A stretch of DNA of 64,000 nucleotides, from the NCBI RefSeq assembly GCF_042652185.1, contig NZ_JBHSIX010000031.1; one strand, given 5' to 3'. The notes below the pieces were generated by a model, which ran no database searches, was not told where the DNA came from, and saw only the letters and a list, made by a program, of their open reading frames with translations. The position numbers were made by a program, and so were the translations under genes. Positions within the stretch are counted from its first letter, which is position 1. Every line of letters starts with the position of its first letter. Below, one piece after another: positions 62,428-64,000 of this stretch. The stretch is from Actinacidiphila fildesensis. Its GTDB lineage: Bacteria; Actinomycetota; Actinomycetes; Streptomycetales; Streptomycetaceae.

Positions 62428-63411
62428 TTATGAGGAGCGGTTGGGCTGGGGGCGGGCCGTTGGATCGGGCAGGGCCAGGTCGAGGACCGCGGCCGCGAAC
62501 GCGGCCGGGCACTCCTGGGGGAGGTTGTGCCCGGCATGCGGCACCCGCAGGTGCTCGCGCGGGCCGGTGAGGTGCGCGGCTGAAGCGGAGCCGTCGGTGG
62601 CGGGAAAGTTGCCGTCCGCCTCCCCGTCCAGCGTGATCGTCGGCACGGTGATGGCAGGCTGGCGGGCGAGCTGCCGCTCGAGCTCCTCGTAGGACGGGTC
62701 TCCCGGCGCCAGCCCGAGCCGGTGCCGATAGGAGTGGATGACCACGTCCACATAGTCCTCGTTGAAGAAGGCCCGGGCGGTGCGGTCCAGGAGCGTGTCG
62801 GCGAAGTCCCAGTCGGGCGGGTTGCGCCGCCAGATCACCTCAGCGATGTCGCGCCGGTTGGCGGTCAGGCCGCGCATGCCGCGTTCGGTGGCGAAGTAGT
62901 GGAAGTACCAGAACCCGGCTTCCAGGTCGGGTCGCAGGGGCCGGCCCGCGACGCTGATGTCCTGGATGAGGTAGCTGTTGACCGACACCAGCCCTGCACA
63001 GCGCTCGGGCCATAGCGCGGCAACGACGTTGGCGGCCCGCGCGCCCCAGTCGTAGCCGGCCAGCACCGCGCGCGGCAGGCCCAAAGCGTCCAGCAGTTCG
63101 ATGACGTCGGCGCCCAGTGCCGCCTGCTGCCCCGACCGCGCGGTGGCAGGGTCCGCGAAGCGGGTGGGGCCGTGGCCGCGCAGGTAGGGGACGATGATCC
63201 TCAGGCCGGCTGCGGCCAGTTCCGGGGCGACGTCGACGTAGCTGTGGACGTCGTAGGGGAATCCGTGCAGCAGCAGGACGGCGGGGCCCCGGGCAGGGCC
63301 GGCCTCGTAGTAGGCGACCTCCAGGACACCGGCCCGCACCGTGCGCGAGGTGCCGAGCCCGGCAGGTCCTGCGGAGGTCGCCGCTGCGGGGATCACGGTT
63401 GCAGCAGCCAC
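62428..63411 (-). CDS. alpha/beta hydrolase, epoxide-hydrolase-like
   Basis: 327 aa from ATG at 63411, which overlaps the YciI-like gene by 19 bp. Motifs: AVLLLHGFPYDVHSY (HG-x-P oxyanion), LAGYDWGARAANVVAALWPE (nucleophile Asp, as in epoxide hydrolases and dehalogenases), and VPHAGHNLPQECPAAF (His). The N-terminal MAAATVIPAAATSAG may be a weak signal or simply disordered. Co-transcribed with its neighbours; probably small-molecule detoxification. Confidence 0.85.
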   Translation of the reverse strand: MAAATVIPAAATSAGPAGLGTSRTVRAGVLEVAYYEAGPARGPAVLLLHGFPYDVHSYVDVAPELAAAGLRIIVPYLRGHGPTRFADPATARSGQQAALGADVIELLDALGLPRAVLAGYDWGARAANVVAALWPERCAGLVSVNSYLIQDISVAGRPLRPDLEAGFWYFHYFATERGMRGLTANRRDIAEVIWRRNPPDWDFADTLLDRTARAFFNEDYVDVVIHSYRHRLGLAPGDPSYEELERQLARQPAITVPTITLDGEADGNFPATDGSASAAHLTGPREHLRVPHAGHNLPQECPAAFAAAVLDLALPDPTARPQPNRSS

Positions 63412-63683
63412 TGGGACTCGGCGCTTGCGCGCGAGGGGCGCCAGTCGATGACCGTGTGCGTGGCCACCTTGTTCCTGCCGAACGGGTCCCGGGCCAGGAT
63501 GCGGCCCAGCTCCTCTCGGTCATTGGCCCTGGCCAAGATCAGGCCGCCCGTCCTGGGGTCCTGGCGGCCGGAGGCGATGAAGTGCCCGGCTGCGAAGTTC
63601 TCCTCCAGCCAGGTGTTGTGGGCCTCCAGGTGGCGGTCGATCTCGTCGAGCGGAGCGGTGTAGTTCAGGATCACGATGAACAT
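63393..63683 (-). CDS. YciI-like protein
   Basis: ATG at 63683, 96 aa: MFIVILNYTAPLDEIDRHLE, AHNTWLEENFAAGHFIASGR, QDPRTGGLILARANDREELG, RILARDPFGRNKVATHTVID. The His and Asp of the YciI ferredoxin-like fold are present (HLEAH, DPF). The family includes small enzymes and hydrolase partners. Overlap with the downstream hydrolase indicates coupling. Confidence 0.85.
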   Translation of the reverse strand: MFIVILNYTAPLDEIDRHLEAHNTWLEENFAAGHFIASGRQDPRTGGLILARANDREELGRILARDPFGRNKVATHTVIDWRPSRASAESQWLLQP

Positions 63684-63729
63684 GGTGTGCACGGCCAATC
63701 ATCAGAACGGAGCGGTACGGGCCATGGGG

Positions 63730-64000
63730 TCAGGCGGGCTGGACCCGGGCCCAGAAGTCGTTGAACTCGACGCTGTCGAAGAACGCGACGGCGCTGACGA
63801 TCCGGTGTTCGCGCATGGTCAGGAACCAGGCGTAGGTGTTGTCGTAGCGGGAGCCGTCACGCACGGTGGCGCTCGCGTCGAACAGGGCGACCACGGTGTC
63901 CCCGTCGGCGTACAGCGCCCGTACGGACGGCACCAGCGGGCTGCTCAACCGCGCATTGAACGGGGTGATGACCGTGTCGATGAATGCCGCACGGGTGGGG
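63730..64000 (-). CDS. SnoaL-like (NTF2-fold) protein, cut by window end
   Basis: 90 residues remain, ending at 63730: TRAAFIDTVITPFNARLSSP, VRALYADGDTVVALFDASAT, DNTYAWFLTMREHRIVSAVA, FFDSVEFNDFWARVQPA. Typical of SnoaL-like ketosteroid-isomerase-fold proteins that act on small molecules. First visible gene of the leftward cluster, so it may belong to one catabolic or detoxifying operon with the next three. Confidence 0.8.
   Translation of the reverse strand, partial: PTRAAFIDTVITPFNARLSSPLVPSVRALYADGDTVVALFDASATVRDGSRYDNTYAWFLTMREHRIVSAVAFFDSVEFNDFWARVQPA

Noticed and set aside
1..64000. tRNA or rRNA genes
   Set aside because: No TTCGA-type T-loop with matching acceptor stem or rRNA-like conserved stretch was seen by eye; a tRNA scan would settle this.

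Overview
The window is GC-rich actinobacterial DNA, most likely from Streptomyces or a close relative. The evidence is a chaplin C-terminus at the left edge, strongly G/C-biased third codon positions, GTG starts, DUF6233-type and CU044_2847-type proteins, a very large actinobacterial tyrosine recombinase, and several IS families common in Streptomyces. It reads as accessory DNA (a chromosome arm or a large plasmid) rather than core genome. Intact genes are scattered among about eleven insertion sequences or IS remnants and more than twenty truncated or frameshifted genes.

Layout. 0-1.3 kb: chaplin end and an IS5-family element. 1.3-6.3 kb: mostly non-coding, plasmid-like architecture. It holds a 40-bp perfect palindrome, two inverted copies of a hairpin plus 12-bp iterons, a GTTCCA array, a TGCGCA array and two broken DUF6233-like genes. 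6.5-8.4 kb: two convergent secreted glycine-rich proteins. 9.5-15 kb: a translationally coupled three-gene operon (HTH protein, small protein, polymerase-like remnant), a truncated endonuclease VII-like gene and an intact large tyrosine recombinase. 15-18.2 kb: DUF1963-like protein, alpha/beta hydrolase and divergent TetR. 18.46-19.96 kb: an IS5-family element with CTAG duplication that carries a passenger gene. 20.1-21.8 kb: remnant of a radical-SAM RiPP locus (truncated SPASM enzyme, 49-aa precursor, APH-family kinase). 22.1-24.5 kb: hydrophobic peptide, frameshifted HUH relaxase and MobC-like protein. 25.3-28.5 kb: membrane protein, TetR and divergent amidase. 29-34.1 kb: IS graveyard around an intact IS3 element. 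34.5-36.5 kb: GT39-type glycosyltransferase. 36.7-38.3 kb: a second IS5 element with a passenger gene.

38.8-47.6 kb: TetR genes, hydrolase, DHA2 exporter, an IS110 element with a candidate bridge RNA, and many fragments. Three promoters here share AAACCGATCGGTTT-type palindromes, which suggests a small TetR regulon covering hydrolase, exporter and regulator. 48-52.3 kb: a second DUF1963-like protein, aldo/keto reductase and a frameshifted DUF4246 gene. 53.5-57.5 kb: the most striking locus, a trypsin-co-occurring small protein followed by a 1197-aa fusion of trypsin-like protease, STAND-type NTPase, TPR repeats and two acyl-carrier-like domains. 57.5-60.3 kb: VOC protein, fragments, and a non-coding array of GTACTGC motifs with a 182-bp tandem repeat. 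61.4-64 kb: a leftward cluster of zinc-independent oxidoreductase, epoxide-hydrolase-like enzyme, YciI-like protein and a SnoaL-like protein cut by the window end.

All functional statements are from reading the sequence and family recall. No database search was run.
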